Shown: positions 18,401 through 27,522 of the stretch, in pieces
Layout: the number at the start of each line of letters is the position of its first letter
Position numbering within the stretch: the stretch's first letter is position 1
Assembly: GCA_020720805.1 (NCBI GenBank)
Contig: DYNZ01000011.1
Span: 1-57,940 of the forward strand
Direction of reading: 5' to 3'
Source: Leptospira biflexa
Lineage (GTDB): Bacteria > Spirochaetota > DYNZ01
DNA length: 57,940 nt
Notes under the pieces: model-generated
Told to the model about the DNA's origin: nothing
The model's input: the letters and a program-made list of their open reading frames with translations, nothing else
Databases searched by the model: none
Position numbers and translations under genes: made by a program

Positions 18401-18432
18401 AGAAAACCCCGTTCTTTGATTTGAAAAGATCG

Positions 18433-18607
18433 ATCTACTGTTTGCAATGGACTTTGTGCCAAAATGACGTTGGTATACTACGTCCTGGCATTACCTGACT
18501 GCAAGGCAAGGCAGTCAGGATATCCTGCAACCGTTTATACCAAGGTCGATAAGGACGCGGTTATGGGATTGCCCAACCGGTCAAATTCGATGCTTATTAG
18601 TATAGCT
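18433..18607. repeat. interspersed repeat B, copy 1 (about 175 bp)
   Basis: This stretch is closely similar to 35794-36028. Shared blocks include ACTGTTTGCAATGGACTTTG, TATCCTGCAACCGTTTAT, GGTCGATAAGGACGCGGTTA and GCCCAACCGGTCAAAT, ending in CGATGCTTATT then TATAGCT. It contains a perfect 9-bp hairpin (18494-18502 with 18511-18519). It fills most of the 307-base gap between the coiled-coil gene and lolD. No coding frame is convincing. Confidence 0.8.
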
Positions 18608-18707
18608 ATTCCAATTGGCATTACCGTGGCAGCAAACTTCTGTAAACTCAATATTTTTTATTTCGAAGGAAAAAAATGAGAAGAAACACCTCGATGGCAA
18701 TGAACGA

Positions 18708-19436
18708 TTATTCCGTCAGCTCTTTTCCCGCAAAGGCCCCATCCACCATCTGGTAGATGCTATCCGCCCTGGCTGCCAGCGATGCATCATGAGTAACCAG
18801 TATGACCGTTTTCTGCCGTTTCCGTTGGAGATCCAGAAGAAGGCTCATCAGATGTTCCGAGTTTTCCTGATCCAGGTTTCCCGTTGGCTCGTCCGCCAAA
18901 ATCAGGCTTGGGTCAGTTACCAAGGCCCTGGCAACCGATACCCTTTGACACTCCCCCCCGGAGAGTTCGGAAGGCCGATGCTCCATCCTGTGTCCCAGAC
19001 CAACCTCTTCCAAAATCGCGCGAGCCGTTGCCAAAGCCTCGCGACGGCTGCGCCTGCGGATACGCAAAGGCATGGCTACATTTTCCTGGGCGGAAAATTC
19101 TGCCAACAGATTATGAGCCTGAAAGACAAAACCGATATGTCGGTTGCGGTACTGCGCCAGCACAGCCGGACGAAGCCCGAATAGCTCCTGGCCAAAGACA
19201 CGAATGCTCCCGCTATCAAATCGATCCAATCCGCCGATCACATTGAGAAAGGTGGACTTGCCTGCTCCAGAGGGTCCCATAATCGCGTACATTTTACCGG
19301 CAACCGCAGAAAAATGGATCTTTTTAAGAACCTCAAATTTCCGGCCGCCGCTTTCGTAGTACTTCACAACATTGGCAACGGTGAGTACAATCTTCTGTTC
19401 GGTCTGCGGTGTTTCTCTATTTTGATAACTATTCAT
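18708..19436 (-). CDS. lolD: lipoprotein-releasing ABC ATPase LolD
   Basis: This 242-residue ATPase has Walker A GPSGAGKST, signature LSGGECQRV, Walker B LILADEPT and the switch His in VTHD. The order NVIGGLDRFDSG and FVFQAHNLLAEFSAQENV is typical of LolD/MacB ATPases. It overlaps the permease gene by eight bases, and together they would extract lipoproteins from the inner membrane for transfer to the outer membrane. It is the last gene of the leftward operon with tyrS. Confidence 0.92.
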   Translation of the reverse strand: MNSYQNRETPQTEQKIVLTVANVVKYYESGGRKFEVLKKIHFSAVAGKMYAIMGPSGAGKSTFLNVIGGLDRFDSGSIRVFGQELFGLRPAVLAQYRNRHIGFVFQAHNLLAEFSAQENVAMPLRIRRRSRREALATARAILEEVGLGHRMEHRPSELSGGECQRVSVARALVTDPSLILADEPTGNLDQENSEHLMSLLLDLQRKRQKTVILVTHDASLAARADSIYQMVDGAFAGKELTE

Positions 19437-20760
19437 AGCGCATGGTTTCCACTGGATGAAGCTTTGCCGCCTGGGAGGCCGGTATTAATCCAGCCAGAGT
19501 CGTGATCGCAAGGGTAATCCCGCAAACCCAGAGAATAAAACCAGGCTCAACAAGGCTAGGAAATCCCTCGACATAATAGATAGGCGGAATGATCGTTATG
19601 CTGTTCCAGTGCATCTGAAACAGTTGATACAAAAAGGTCATCACACCGTTGATTGATTTCTCAAAAAAAGCGATAATTTTTTCCACCTTTAACGCGGTTA
19701 AGGTGCCCAAAGCTGCGCCGCTGGCGGTTCCAATCAGACCAATCACAAAACCCTGAAACACAAAAATCATCAAGATTGAGCGAGAAGAGGCACCCATCGA
19801 TTTGAGAATACCAATGGACTTTCGTTTGTCCATTACCACCCAGATGAGAGAGCCGGTAATGTTAAAGGCCGCTGCTATAATAATGAGAAACAGGAGAATG
19901 GACATCACCCCCTTTTCCAGCTGTAGAGCAGTAAACAGATTTTCATTCAACTCCTCTACCGTAAATCCCATGTACTGATGGCCGATTTCAGTCACTATAG
20001 CATCCCGCACCTTCTTGCTCTGAAAAACATCACGAATCTGTATGGCGATACCGTAGGCCTGATCGCCAATTCCATACAGACGGCCTGCCTCTTCCATGCT
20101 TAGATAGATCAGGGAGGAGTCGTAATTGTAGTAACCGGTTTTAAAAAAACCGCTCACCCTAAAGTTCTCTATGACAGGATTCAGTCCGATACGCGCAGAA
20201 ATATCCCCCTGGGGCACGATTAATTCGACCTCAGTGCCGGTATCCAGATTAAACTCATTCTTGAATTCATAACCGACAAGAATATTTCTACCTGCGGGAA
20301 TCACCTGACGCACGGGCAAGGTTAACTTTTGACCGAAATAATCAATGATCAGCGGTCGCAGAGACTCCGGCACCCTTCGGGTTTTGGGATCGATAGGGAC
20401 GCCTCGAATTTGAACTGGTTTGATATAACCGGAACGCCGCAGTAAACCATCCCCCTTTATAAAGGGTAAAGCAGCTGTCACATCAGGGTGCTTACGGATT
20501 GTTTCAGCCAATTTACGGTAATCCTTGATGGGACGAACACGGTTCTCTTCAGGTCTGGATCGTATTAATATATGAGCGTCTGCCTGCAACAGCGTGTCCT
20601 TGATCTGCTGTTGAAATCCTCCCATGACAGAGATGACGACAATGAGGATATAAACTCCAAGAAAAACGATCAATGTTGAGAGAAAAAAATTAAAGGAGAG
20701 AAAACCCTTCCTTTTTTTGGGTCTAAGATAACGCAAACCTATGGACAATTCCAGCAACAT
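19429..20760 (-). CDS. lolC: lipoprotein-releasing permease, LolC/LolE type
   Basis: The 443-residue protein starts with the family pattern IGLRYLRPKKRKGFLSF, then a first membrane helix with VVISVMGGFQQQIKD. A periplasmic domain of about 230 residues follows, then three C-terminal helices including MDKRKSIGILKSMGASSRSI. It ends with LIPASQAAKLHPVETMRYE. Only one LolC/E-like gene lies here, so it probably acts as a homodimer (LolF-like) with LolD. The tyrS gene precedes it by 28 bases. Confidence 0.92.
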   Translation of the reverse strand: MLLELSIGLRYLRPKKRKGFLSFNFFLSTLIVFLGVYILIVVISVMGGFQQQIKDTLLQADAHILIRSRPEENRVRPIKDYRKLAETIRKHPDVTAALPFIKGDGLLRRSGYIKPVQIRGVPIDPKTRRVPESLRPLIIDYFGQKLTLPVRQVIPAGRNILVGYEFKNEFNLDTGTEVELIVPQGDISARIGLNPVIENFRVSGFFKTGYYNYDSSLIYLSMEEAGRLYGIGDQAYGIAIQIRDVFQSKKVRDAIVTEIGHQYMGFTVEELNENLFTALQLEKGVMSILLFLIIIAAAFNITGSLIWVVMDKRKSIGILKSMGASSRSILMIFVFQGFVIGLIGTASGAALGTLTALKVEKIIAFFEKSINGVMTFLYQLFQMHWNSITIIPPIYYVEGFPSLVEPGFILWVCGITLAITTLAGLIPASQAAKLHPVETMRYE

Positions 20761-20788
20761 TGGATCTCCCTAAACAGCAACCTTGAAT

Positions 20789-22039
20789 CTAAGCGTGAAG
20801 TTTCACAAAACGACGTTTTCCCACCTTCAAAATGCGGGGAGAACTGACAGTAAAGCTGAAAAACGGATCATCGACCCGCTCGTTATCCAGGTACACACCG
20901 CCTCCCTGAACCAACCTCTTGGCTTCACCGTTGGACGAGGCCAGACCACACTCCACCATAAGCTGGATCAGCTTAATTGGTAAGCCGATGGCGCTTACAT
21001 CCACGGACTCAATCTCATCTGGAACCCCTTTATTGACAAATACAGTCTCAAAATGGTCATACGCTTGTTGGGCCGCCTCCAGCCCATGAAAAGAGCGAAC
21101 AATCTCCATTGCCAGCCTAACCTTCGCATCCCGCGGGTTTTGCTGCTGGCGCATCACCTCGACCTCCTCCATGGGAACATCGGTCACTAGCTCAAAATAA
21201 CGCCACATGATCGAATCGCTGATGGACATCGTTTTCCCAAACATTTCTGAAGGAGCCTCATCAATACCGATATAGTTGCCCAGGCTCTTACTCATTTTTT
21301 TTACACCATCCAGGCCTACAAGTAATGGCATCGTTAAAATAGCCTGCTGTTTCTGTCCAAACTCCCGCTGCAGATCACGTCCGACCAGGAGATTGAACTT
21401 CTGATCTGTACCACCAAGCTCCACATCAGAATCCAAAGCTACTGAGTCGTACCCCTGGATCAAGGGATATAAAAATTCGACGATGGAGATGGGATTTCCG
21501 CCCTTATATCGTTTGGAAAAATCATCCCTCTCCAGCATCCGCGCCAGATTGTACTTAGCAGCCAGTTTTAACACATCCTCAAAACGCATCGACGCACACC
21601 AGGCAGAGTTGAAAACAACCCTGGTCTTCTCCGGATCCAAAATTTTAAATACCTGCTTTTTGTAGGTTTCCGCATTTGCCAGAACCTCATCTCGGCTCAG
21701 GGGTTTCCGCGTCTCCGATTTGCCCGTAGGATCGCCGATCATGCCGGTAAAATCTCCAATCAAAAATACGACATTATGACCCAGATCCTGAAAATGGCGC
21801 ATTTTGCGTATCAAGACCGTATGCCCCAGATGGATATCTGGTGCCGTCGGGTCAAAACCGGCTTTGATTAATAGTGGCTGCTGTGAAAGGATCGATTGGG
21901 CAACTTTTTCCTCCAGTTCCGGTAGAGGTAAAATCTCCTCTGCCCCGCGCCGGATTACGGACATCTGCCGATCCCACTCCCTTTTCTGGTCAGGTGCAAG
22001 CTGATCTAAAGCAGTGCTCTTTACTTCCTTTTCCATCAT
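20789..22039 (-). CDS. tyrS: tyrosyl-tRNA synthetase
   Basis: This class I synthetase charges tRNA-Tyr. The HIGH-type motif is [19 protein letters not shown] is present as [13 protein letters not shown], and a C-terminal S4 domain (about residues 350-416) carries [14 protein letters not shown]. The start at 22039 is chosen because AAGGA lies four to five bases upstream; the frame is open to 22072. The form resembles the longer TyrZ-like bacterial group. It lies between a metallo-hydrolase gene and lolC/lolD in one leftward run. Confidence 0.96.
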   Translation of the reverse strand: MMEKEVKSTALDQLAPDQKREWDRQMSVIRRGAEEILPLPELEEKVAQSILSQQPLLIKAGFDPTAPDIHLGHTVLIRKMRHFQDLGHNVVFLIGDFTGMIGDPTGKSETRKPLSRDEVLANAETYKKQVFKILDPEKTRVVFNSAWCASMRFEDVLKLAAKYNLARMLERDDFSKRYKGGNPISIVEFLYPLIQGYDSVALDSDVELGGTDQKFNLLVGRDLQREFGQKQQAILTMPLLVGLDGVKKMSKSLGNYIGIDEAPSEMFGKTMSISDSIMWRYFELVTDVPMEEVEVMRQQQNPRDAKVRLAMEIVRSFHGLEAAQQAYDHFETVFVNKGVPDEIESVDVSAIGLPIKLIQLMVECGLASSNGEAKRLVQGGGVYLDNERVDDPFFSFTVSSPRILKVGKRRFVKLHA

Positions 22040-22102
22040 CGTTTCCTTATCGTTTTTATCATACCTTAGCAAAAAAATCTATATAGCCTCAAATGAAATC
22101 CT

Positions 22103-22771
22103 CTACTCAAAGGCTAAAAAAGGATTGGATCGCATCTCACTCTCCAGGGTGGTCATCGGGCCATGACCGGGAATGATTTCACAACCTTTTGCAACACGTT
22201 TCTTCAACAAACGCAAGGATTGCATCAACTGTTCAGATGAACCTTGCCAGAGATCCGTCCTGCCCACAGCTCCGGCAAATAGCAGGTCACCGCTAAGCAA
22301 AACACCTTCATTCATAAAATAATAACAAACGGATCCGGGCGAATGTCCAGGCGTATGCAAGATCTGAATCCGGCAACCATACCACTCCCATTCCATAACC
22401 CTATCGAGCCAGGTCACCTCTGGGTAATTTTGTGGTACGCTCACTCCGAGGTACCTTCCCTGCTCCCCCTGATTTTCATAAAGCCATTGATCCCCTCGAT
22501 GCAAGACAACCTCTGGCAAGGGCTCTTGCAAGTGCTGCATCAATCCAGGTAGCGCCAGACAGTGATCCAGATGCGCATGAGTCAAAAAAATTCGCTCCAA
22601 TATAGCCTCTCTGGAAATTACAAAGGAAGCCAGGCCAGCCGGATCATAACCAGGATCCCATAGCAAAGCGCGCACCCCCTCCAGTGTCGGATGCAGCACA
22701 AAAACAGTATTGGTTGCCAGGGGACCTAAGGGAAGAACATGAAACTCGAGATTTTTTCTTTTCAGTATCAA
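22103..22771 (-). CDS. metallo-beta-lactamase fold hydrolase, glyoxalase II-like
   Basis: The 222-residue protein has the binuclear metal motif THAHLDH, then HTPGHSPGSV, SGDLLF and PGHGP, which together give the five metal-binding blocks of the fold. It starts at the fold without a signal peptide. It resembles the hydroxyacylglutathione hydrolase group but the substrate cannot be told from sequence. It is the first gene of the leftward operon with tyrS and lolC/lolD, with 63 bases before tyrS. Confidence 0.88.
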   Translation of the reverse strand: MILKRKNLEFHVLPLGPLATNTVFVLHPTLEGVRALLWDPGYDPAGLASFVISREAILERIFLTHAHLDHCLALPGLMQHLQEPLPEVVLHRGDQWLYENQGEQGRYLGVSVPQNYPEVTWLDRVMEWEWYGCRIQILHTPGHSPGSVCYYFMNEGVLLSGDLLFAGAVGRTDLWQGSSEQLMQSLRLLKKRVAKGCEIIPGHGPMTTLESEMRSNPFLAFE

Positions 22772-22924
22772 GATGCAGACCTCAGAAAAACTGCTTCGAT
22801 TGTGAAAAGGGAGTGCGGGCTGTCAAACAGAAGAATAGTCAGGAAATCCGCTTTTTAACTCTTTTTTCGAAGTTAATGAAAAATTAAACTCCTTTAATAA
22901 GATTTTTTCTTGCAAATAAACTGG

Positions 22925-22940
22925 GACATTTTGAAATGTC
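22925..22940. promoter_or_regulatory. palindrome upstream of citrate synthase, possible operator
   Basis: GACATTT and AAATGTC are perfect inverted repeats around a two-base centre, 72 bases before the citrate synthase start in a 240-base gap between divergent genes. The size suits a dimeric repressor site. No regulator is identified and no clear -35/-10 pair could be placed next to it. Confidence 0.3.
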
Positions 22941-23011
22941 AGGGAACCAAAGAAAAATTTCGCCAATAATTTATCGTATTTTTAGCGATTAAAAATTTTT
23001 AGGAGGATAGA

Positions 23012-24325
23012 ATGTCCAAATTACAGGAAAAGCTGGCGCAGAAAATTGACGCTCACCGTCCGCGCATCACAAAACTTAACAAAGAGTTTGGCAATGTCAA
23101 ATTTGATGAAGTAACCATCTCCCAGGTTATCGGGGGAATGCGTGATATCAAATCTCTTGTCACTGACATTTCCTATCTGGATCCGCAAGAAGGTATCCGT
23201 TTCCGTGGAAAAACAATTCCCGAAACCTTTGCCGCATTGCCAAAAGTTCCAGGTTCCGATTATCCTTACGTAGAAGGCTTCTGGTGGATGCTTTTAACCG
23301 GCGATGTTCCAACCATGGACGAAGTCAAGGAAGTTGTAGAAGACTGGAAGCAGCGCGCTCGTGTCCCCCAGTATGTTTTTGATCTTCTTCGGGCTATGCC
23401 ACGGGACAGCCACCCAATGGCAATGTTCTCCGCAGCAATCGTCGCTATGCAGCGTGAGTCCATTTTCGCCAAAAACTATGCAGCCGGAAAATTCAACAAA
23501 ATGACCTGCTGGATAGATATGCTGGAAGATTCCAACAACCTGATGGCTGTTCTGCCAGAAATTGGCGCTTACATCTACAGAATTAAATACAAAGGTGATG
23601 CACCAATAGCTCCTGACAAAAATCTTGACTGGGGCGGCAATTTTGCTCACATGATGGGTCAACCAAAGCCGTATGATGATGTTGCTCGGATGTATTTCAT
23701 CCTCCATTCCGACCACGAGTCAGGAAACGTTTCCGCGCACACCACTCACCTAGTTGCGTCTGCTCTGTCCGATGCATACTACTCCTTATCAGCTGGTATC
23801 AACGGTCTGGCAGGCCCACTGCACGGTCTGGCTAACGAAGAGGTACTCCGTTGGACACAAAACTTCATGGACAAACTTGGCGGAAAAGTTCCAACCAAAG
23901 AAGAGCTCGAAAAAGCCCTGTGGGATACATTGAACTCCGGACAGGTTATTCCAGGATACGGCCACGCAGTTCTGAGAAAAACTGACCCACGTTACACCTC
24001 ACAGCGTGAATTCTGTATGAAAACACCTGGCCTGAAAGATTATCCTCTGTTCAAACTTGTGAGCATGATTTTCGAAACTGCACCAGACGTTCTGACAAAA
24101 CATGGTAAAGCGAAAAACCCATGGCCAAACGTCGATGCACAATCCGGCGTTATCCAGTGGTACTATGGCGTTACCCAGTACGAATTCTATACCGTTCTTT
24201 TCGGTATCGGACGCGCACTTGGTGTACTTGCCAACATCACATGGGACCGCGCTCTTGGTTATGCCCTGGAAAGACCAAAATCCGTTACTACAGATATGCT
24301 CGAAAAAGCAGCTGGACTCAAGTAA
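23012..24325 (+). CDS. gltA: citrate synthase, eukaryote-like (mitochondrial) type
   Basis: It condenses oxaloacetate and acetyl-CoA to citrate. The 437-residue sequence follows the mitochondrial type, not the E. coli hexameric type: HSDHESGNVSAHTTHLV, LAGPLHGLANEEVL, IPGYGHAVLRKTDPRY and GKAKNPWPNVDAQSGV. The catalytic residues are His271, His318 and Asp375, nearly the same numbering as pig heart enzyme. A strong TAGGAGG ribosome site precedes the ATG. It is monocistronic, with an intrinsic terminator just downstream. Eukaryote-like citrate synthases are known from Geobacter and some other bacteria, so this is unusual but not unique. Confidence 0.97.
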   Translation: MSKLQEKLAQKIDAHRPRITKLNKEFGNVKFDEVTISQVIGGMRDIKSLVTDISYLDPQEGIRFRGKTIPETFAALPKVPGSDYPYVEGFWWMLLTGDVPTMDEVKEVVEDWKQRARVPQYVFDLLRAMPRDSHPMAMFSAAIVAMQRESIFAKNYAAGKFNKMTCWIDMLEDSNNLMAVLPEIGAYIYRIKYKGDAPIAPDKNLDWGGNFAHMMGQPKPYDDVARMYFILHSDHESGNVSAHTTHLVASALSDAYYSLSAGINGLAGPLHGLANEEVLRWTQNFMDKLGGKVPTKEELEKALWDTLNSGQVIPGYGHAVLRKTDPRYTSQREFCMKTPGLKDYPLFKLVSMIFETAPDVLTKHGKAKNPWPNVDAQSGVIQWYYGVTQYEFYTVLFGIGRALGVLANITWDRALGYALERPKSVTTDMLEKAAGLK

Positions 24326-24350
24326 ACAGATTCTGTCTCCTTTCCATCAA

Positions 24351-24382
24351 AAAGGAAGGCCTCGGCCTTCCTTTTTTTTTTC
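24351..24382 (+). terminator. intrinsic terminator of citrate synthase
   Basis: An inverted repeat (AAGGAAGGCC at 24352-24361 with GGCCTTCCTT at 24364-24373) runs directly into a T-tract. It begins 26 bases after the citrate synthase stop. Confidence 0.9.
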
Positions 24383-24487
24383 ATGAAGCGATGCCATTTG
24401 GCATGAAAAAAAATGGTTTTGACCCAGAATCCTTCCTTTGTAATAGTGCCCGAAAAACCATCCCGGCATTAAGTCTAATTTGTAAAT

Positions 24488-25003
24488 ATGATACTCCATT
24501 TATCTGAAGAACAGTTTAACAAAAAAATTCACCCCTTTTATGATGATCTGCTGTTGATCGCAAACCTTTTATTAATCAATGCCGCTGATGCAGAGGAAGC
24601 AGTTAGAGAGGCGCTTACCATCGCGTTCCGCAATCGCACCCAATTGCGGGATGAGACAAAAATTAAGGAGTGGCTGCACCGCATTACAGGCACTCACTGC
24701 ACTGAAAAAATCAGACTGCAACGACGTACCTCCCCAGAAAACCACTCCTTCCAAACCGTTTTCGACGCCTTGCTCTCCCTCGAGCCCTATGAAATCCGGG
24801 AGGCTCTTGTTCTCTTTGTTTACCGTAAAATGGATTTCCGGGAAATTGCTGTATCTCTCGACATTTCGGAGGGAACCCTGAAAACAAGAATTACGAAGGC
24901 TCTGGAAAAATGGCGTTCGTACCTCTTGGCACAGGGAATCACCGAGAGCGAGCTGGCTGCGATAGCAGCAACCAACTCTTGGCCGTTGCATCTGGAATCT
25001 TAA
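24488..25003 (+). CDS. ECF-type RNA polymerase sigma factor
   Basis: A 171-residue sigma-70 family protein with only regions 2 and 4, as in ECF factors. Region 2 lies at about residues 10-80 and contains ANLLLINAADAEEAVREALTIAF. Region 4 lies at about 100-150 with LSLEPYEIREALVLFVYRKM and the helix-turn-helix DFREIAVSLDISEGTLKTRI. The region 2 DDxxQ-like core motif is weak. No anti-sigma factor with a membrane segment is adjacent. The next gene, 38 bases downstream, encodes a winged-helix iron-sulfur protein, which may be its partner or target. Confidence 0.85.
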   Translation: MILHLSEEQFNKKIHPFYDDLLLIANLLLINAADAEEAVREALTIAFRNRTQLRDETKIKEWLHRITGTHCTEKIRLQRRTSPENHSFQTVFDALLSLEPYEIREALVLFVYRKMDFREIAVSLDISEGTLKTRITKALEKWRSYLLAQGITESELAAIAATNSWPLHLES

Positions 25004-25041
25004 TCTATACTCAATCCACTCTCTTTTCACTGGAGGGAAAC

Positions 25042-26163
25042 ATGCCATCTTTGCAGAACGATGATCGCCACCCTGCCTATCGAAAGCTGGCAAATCAATT
25101 GAACAGCCTGCCACAGGAATTTCCTGCTACCTCCAGCGGTGTTGAACTCAAAATCCTTGCCTCCCTATTCTCTCCCGAAGAGGCGGAGCTCGCCTCCTTT
25201 CTCACCGTGCAGGCAAAGGATTCAAAAGAGATGGCTGCGCTAAGCGGCATCAACCCCCAACAAGCAAAAGCGATGCTTCGCTCACTGCTCAAAAGAGGTT
25301 TAATCGACTGGGAGCGGGTCAAGGGCGGCTTTGGTTATAAAATTATGCCCTTTGTCGTGGGCTTTTATGAACGCCAAGCGGGCAACATTGACTCCGCTTT
25401 TGCTGCTCTGTTTGAAACCTACTATCAGGAAGCTCTGCACAAATCCCTCACCAAATCCCCCTCGTCGCACAGGGTCATCTCCGTGGAAAAAAACATTGAG
25501 CTGGGTGTCGAAGTTTTGCCATTTGAGAGAGCCTCTCACTACCTTGAGGAGGCACAATCCTGGGGTGTTTTAAACTGTATCTGCAGGGTTCAGCAAAAGC
25601 TGGTGGGTAAAGGGTGCCAGCATACCGTTGAGAACTGCATGGTTCTTTCTTCCAAACCGCACGCTTTTGAGCATGTGGATTACATTAAAACTCTATCCAA
25701 AGAAGAGGCATATTCGGTTCTGCACCAGGCAGAAGCAGAAGGTCTGGTGCACACCACTGCCAACTCCCAGCAGGATGTAACCTATATCTGCAACTGTTGC
25801 ACCTGCTGCTGCGGTTTTCTCCGCTCAGTCAAGGAGCATGGTAACCGGCATCCAGTCGCTTACTCTGGCTATGTTGCCCATGTCAGCGCTATGGATTGTG
25901 CAGGTTGCGGCGAGTGCGTAGAACACTGCGAATTTAAGGCGATTGCCCTCACTGTCCAAGGTCAGGCTCAGGTGGCCCAGAACCTCTGTATAGGCTGTGG
26001 CATTTGTACACTCCATTGCAGCTTTGACGCCCTGAAAATGGTAGCGAAAGATCCCGATCATCTCCAGCCACCTCCTGTAACCGAAGGGGAGTGGATGACA
26101 GTGCGGGAAATCGCCCGCCGGGCGCAGGAAGATTATATACGTTCGAAAAAAAATCCGCTTTAG
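25042..26163 (+). CDS. winged-helix protein with Cys-rich region and two [4Fe-4S] ferredoxin motifs
   Basis: ATG 25042 is chosen since GGAGGG lies four bases upstream; the longer frame would overlap the sigma factor gene. The 373-residue protein has an N-terminal winged-helix-like part (about residues 35-100, SKEMAALSGINPQQAKAMLRSLLKRGLI). A Cys-rich middle follows (CICRVQ near 178, CNCCTCCCGF near 252). Two ferredoxin motifs lie at the C-terminus (CAGCGECVEHCEF and CIGCGICTLHCSF). It may be a redox-responsive regulator or an electron-transfer protein. Its stop overlaps the convergent HAD gene by four bases. No substrate can be named. Confidence 0.85.
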   Translation: MPSLQNDDRHPAYRKLANQLNSLPQEFPATSSGVELKILASLFSPEEAELASFLTVQAKDSKEMAALSGINPQQAKAMLRSLLKRGLIDWERVKGGFGYKIMPFVVGFYERQAGNIDSAFAALFETYYQEALHKSLTKSPSSHRVISVEKNIELGVEVLPFERASHYLEEAQSWGVLNCICRVQQKLVGKGCQHTVENCMVLSSKPHAFEHVDYIKTLSKEEAYSVLHQAEAEGLVHTTANSQQDVTYICNCCTCCCGFLRSVKEHGNRHPVAYSGYVAHVSAMDCAGCGECVEHCEFKAIALTVQGQAQVAQNLCIGCGICTLHCSFDALKMVAKDPDHLQPPPVTEGEWMTVREIARRAQEDYIRSKKNPL

Positions 26164-26837
26164 TCTTTCCGTAAGTCAACGATTTGCCATTTTTGTTGTG
26201 TAGCAATCTCCCGCAAAGTGGCAACCGGATTGCAGGCTACTGGCCAACCCACATACTCCAATATTGGCTCATCTGTGATGCTGTCACCCCAGTAGCTGCA
26301 TTGACTTTTTGTAAGCCCCAGTTTTTGCAGATAAGCCTCGATGTAATGAATTTTTCCTGCACCGCCGCAGTAGGGCTCATGAAAATCGCCAGTATAAACA
26401 CCTTTGCGCACCTCCGGTTTTGTGCCAATGAGATCATTCATCTGAAGGTATCTGGCCAGTGGTTCAGCAATCGGCTCGCTAGTGGCCGTCAATAACACAG
26501 CCAGAATCTCTTTGCTTCGGCACTGTTCTACGAGCTCTAGGACACCTTTATAAAGAGTGGGCCGAACAAAACGGATAAAGTGCTCTTCCAGCAGATGCTC
26601 CATTTGCGCAAAACTACGACCGCGAAACTGCTTTAACTGAAATGACATAAATTTGCGTATATCCAGTTTGCCGCGACGATACTGGCGATAGTGATAGCGC
26701 CCCTGCCATCGGTCGAACCAGCCTGCCTCCCCCTTCTTTACCAAAAACTCCTTCCAAGAGAGATCGCAATCATTATCAATAAGGGTATGATCCATATCAA
26801 AAAAAATCACGCGGATATAATCTGGAAACTGCAGCAT
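26160..26837 (-). CDS. HAD-superfamily phosphatase, subfamily IB (SerB-like)
   Basis: The 225-residue product from ATG 26837 has HAD motif I FFDMDHTLID, motif II LLTATSEPI, and motif IV YWGDSITDEPIL. The helical cap sits between motifs I and II, as in the IB group that includes phosphoserine phosphatase and related hydrolases. The frame is open to a TTG at 26882, but the ATG starts the protein directly before motif I. The natural substrate is not known. It is transcribed alone, leftward. Confidence 0.87.
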   Translation of the reverse strand: MLQFPDYIRVIFFDMDHTLIDNDCDLSWKEFLVKKGEAGWFDRWQGRYHYRQYRRGKLDIRKFMSFQLKQFRGRSFAQMEHLLEEHFIRFVRPTLYKGVLELVEQCRSKEILAVLLTATSEPIAEPLARYLQMNDLIGTKPEVRKGVYTGDFHEPYCGGAGKIHYIEAYLQKLGLTKSQCSYWGDSITDEPILEYVGWPVACNPVATLREIATQQKWQIVDLRKD

Positions 26838-27006
26838 ACAAACGACTCTTTCTGAAAAACAAATTCGGATGAATATCGGCAAAAGAGAAAATAGAGGCGC
26901 AAATTTGTAAACTTCTGTTTTGTGCCATCAGATTAATGTTGAACTCTTTGTGGAAGAGTAGAACATTGGGTTGTAGCAACTCTTCTTTATTTTTTATGAG
27001 GTCCCC

Positions 27007-27522
27007 ATGAACCAGAAGATCACCCAGATTACGACCGAGCCCATTTCCGCGCTTGCAATCCACTCGTACGGGAAAATGTGGCAGATGCCCGGTATCATGA
27101 AAAAAAACTTTACCCAATTGAAGAGTCACCTGGAAGCGCACCAGATGACTACGGATACCCAAACCGCTGTTTTTTGCCGCTACGACCAACTCTCCTGGGA
27201 TCAGTTAGCCAATATGCGCGGTTTCCGGATGTTCTGGAATTTTTTGACCCAGACATGGGTCTTTGCCTCAGCGATTGGAATCACCAAACAGATAGAGCCC
27301 GGAGTTGGAATGGAAATTCTCAACTTGGCAGCTATGGATGCCCTTAGTGCTGTACATACAGGAGCGTATCAAACAATAAGTAAAACCTACCTGGAGATCT
27401 ACCAATACGCCCGCGCCCAGCAGATCCGGTTGCAGCCTTTTTGCTATGAATTTTACTTGAATGATCCTCAAACAGTAAAGACAGAGGAGCTACAAACCAG
27501 AATATGGGCGCCGATCCAATGA
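27007..27522 (+). CDS. GyrI-like small-molecule-binding protein
   Basis: A 171-residue stand-alone GyrI-like (AraC effector-binding fold) domain. The C-terminal half carries AVHTGAYQTISKTYLEIYQYARAQQI, then QPFCYEFYLNDPQTVKTEELQTRIWAPI, the family signature around the ligand pocket. No DNA-binding domain is attached. Such proteins bind or hydrolyse small molecules or sequester drugs. The last four bases overlap the next start (ATGA), so translation is probably coupled to the DUF3108 gene. Confidence 0.9.
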   Translation: MNQKITQITTEPISALAIHSYGKMWQMPGIMKKNFTQLKSHLEAHQMTTDTQTAVFCRYDQLSWDQLANMRGFRMFWNFLTQTWVFASAIGITKQIEPGVGMEILNLAAMDALSAVHTGAYQTISKTYLEIYQYARAQQIRLQPFCYEFYLNDPQTVKTEELQTRIWAPIQ

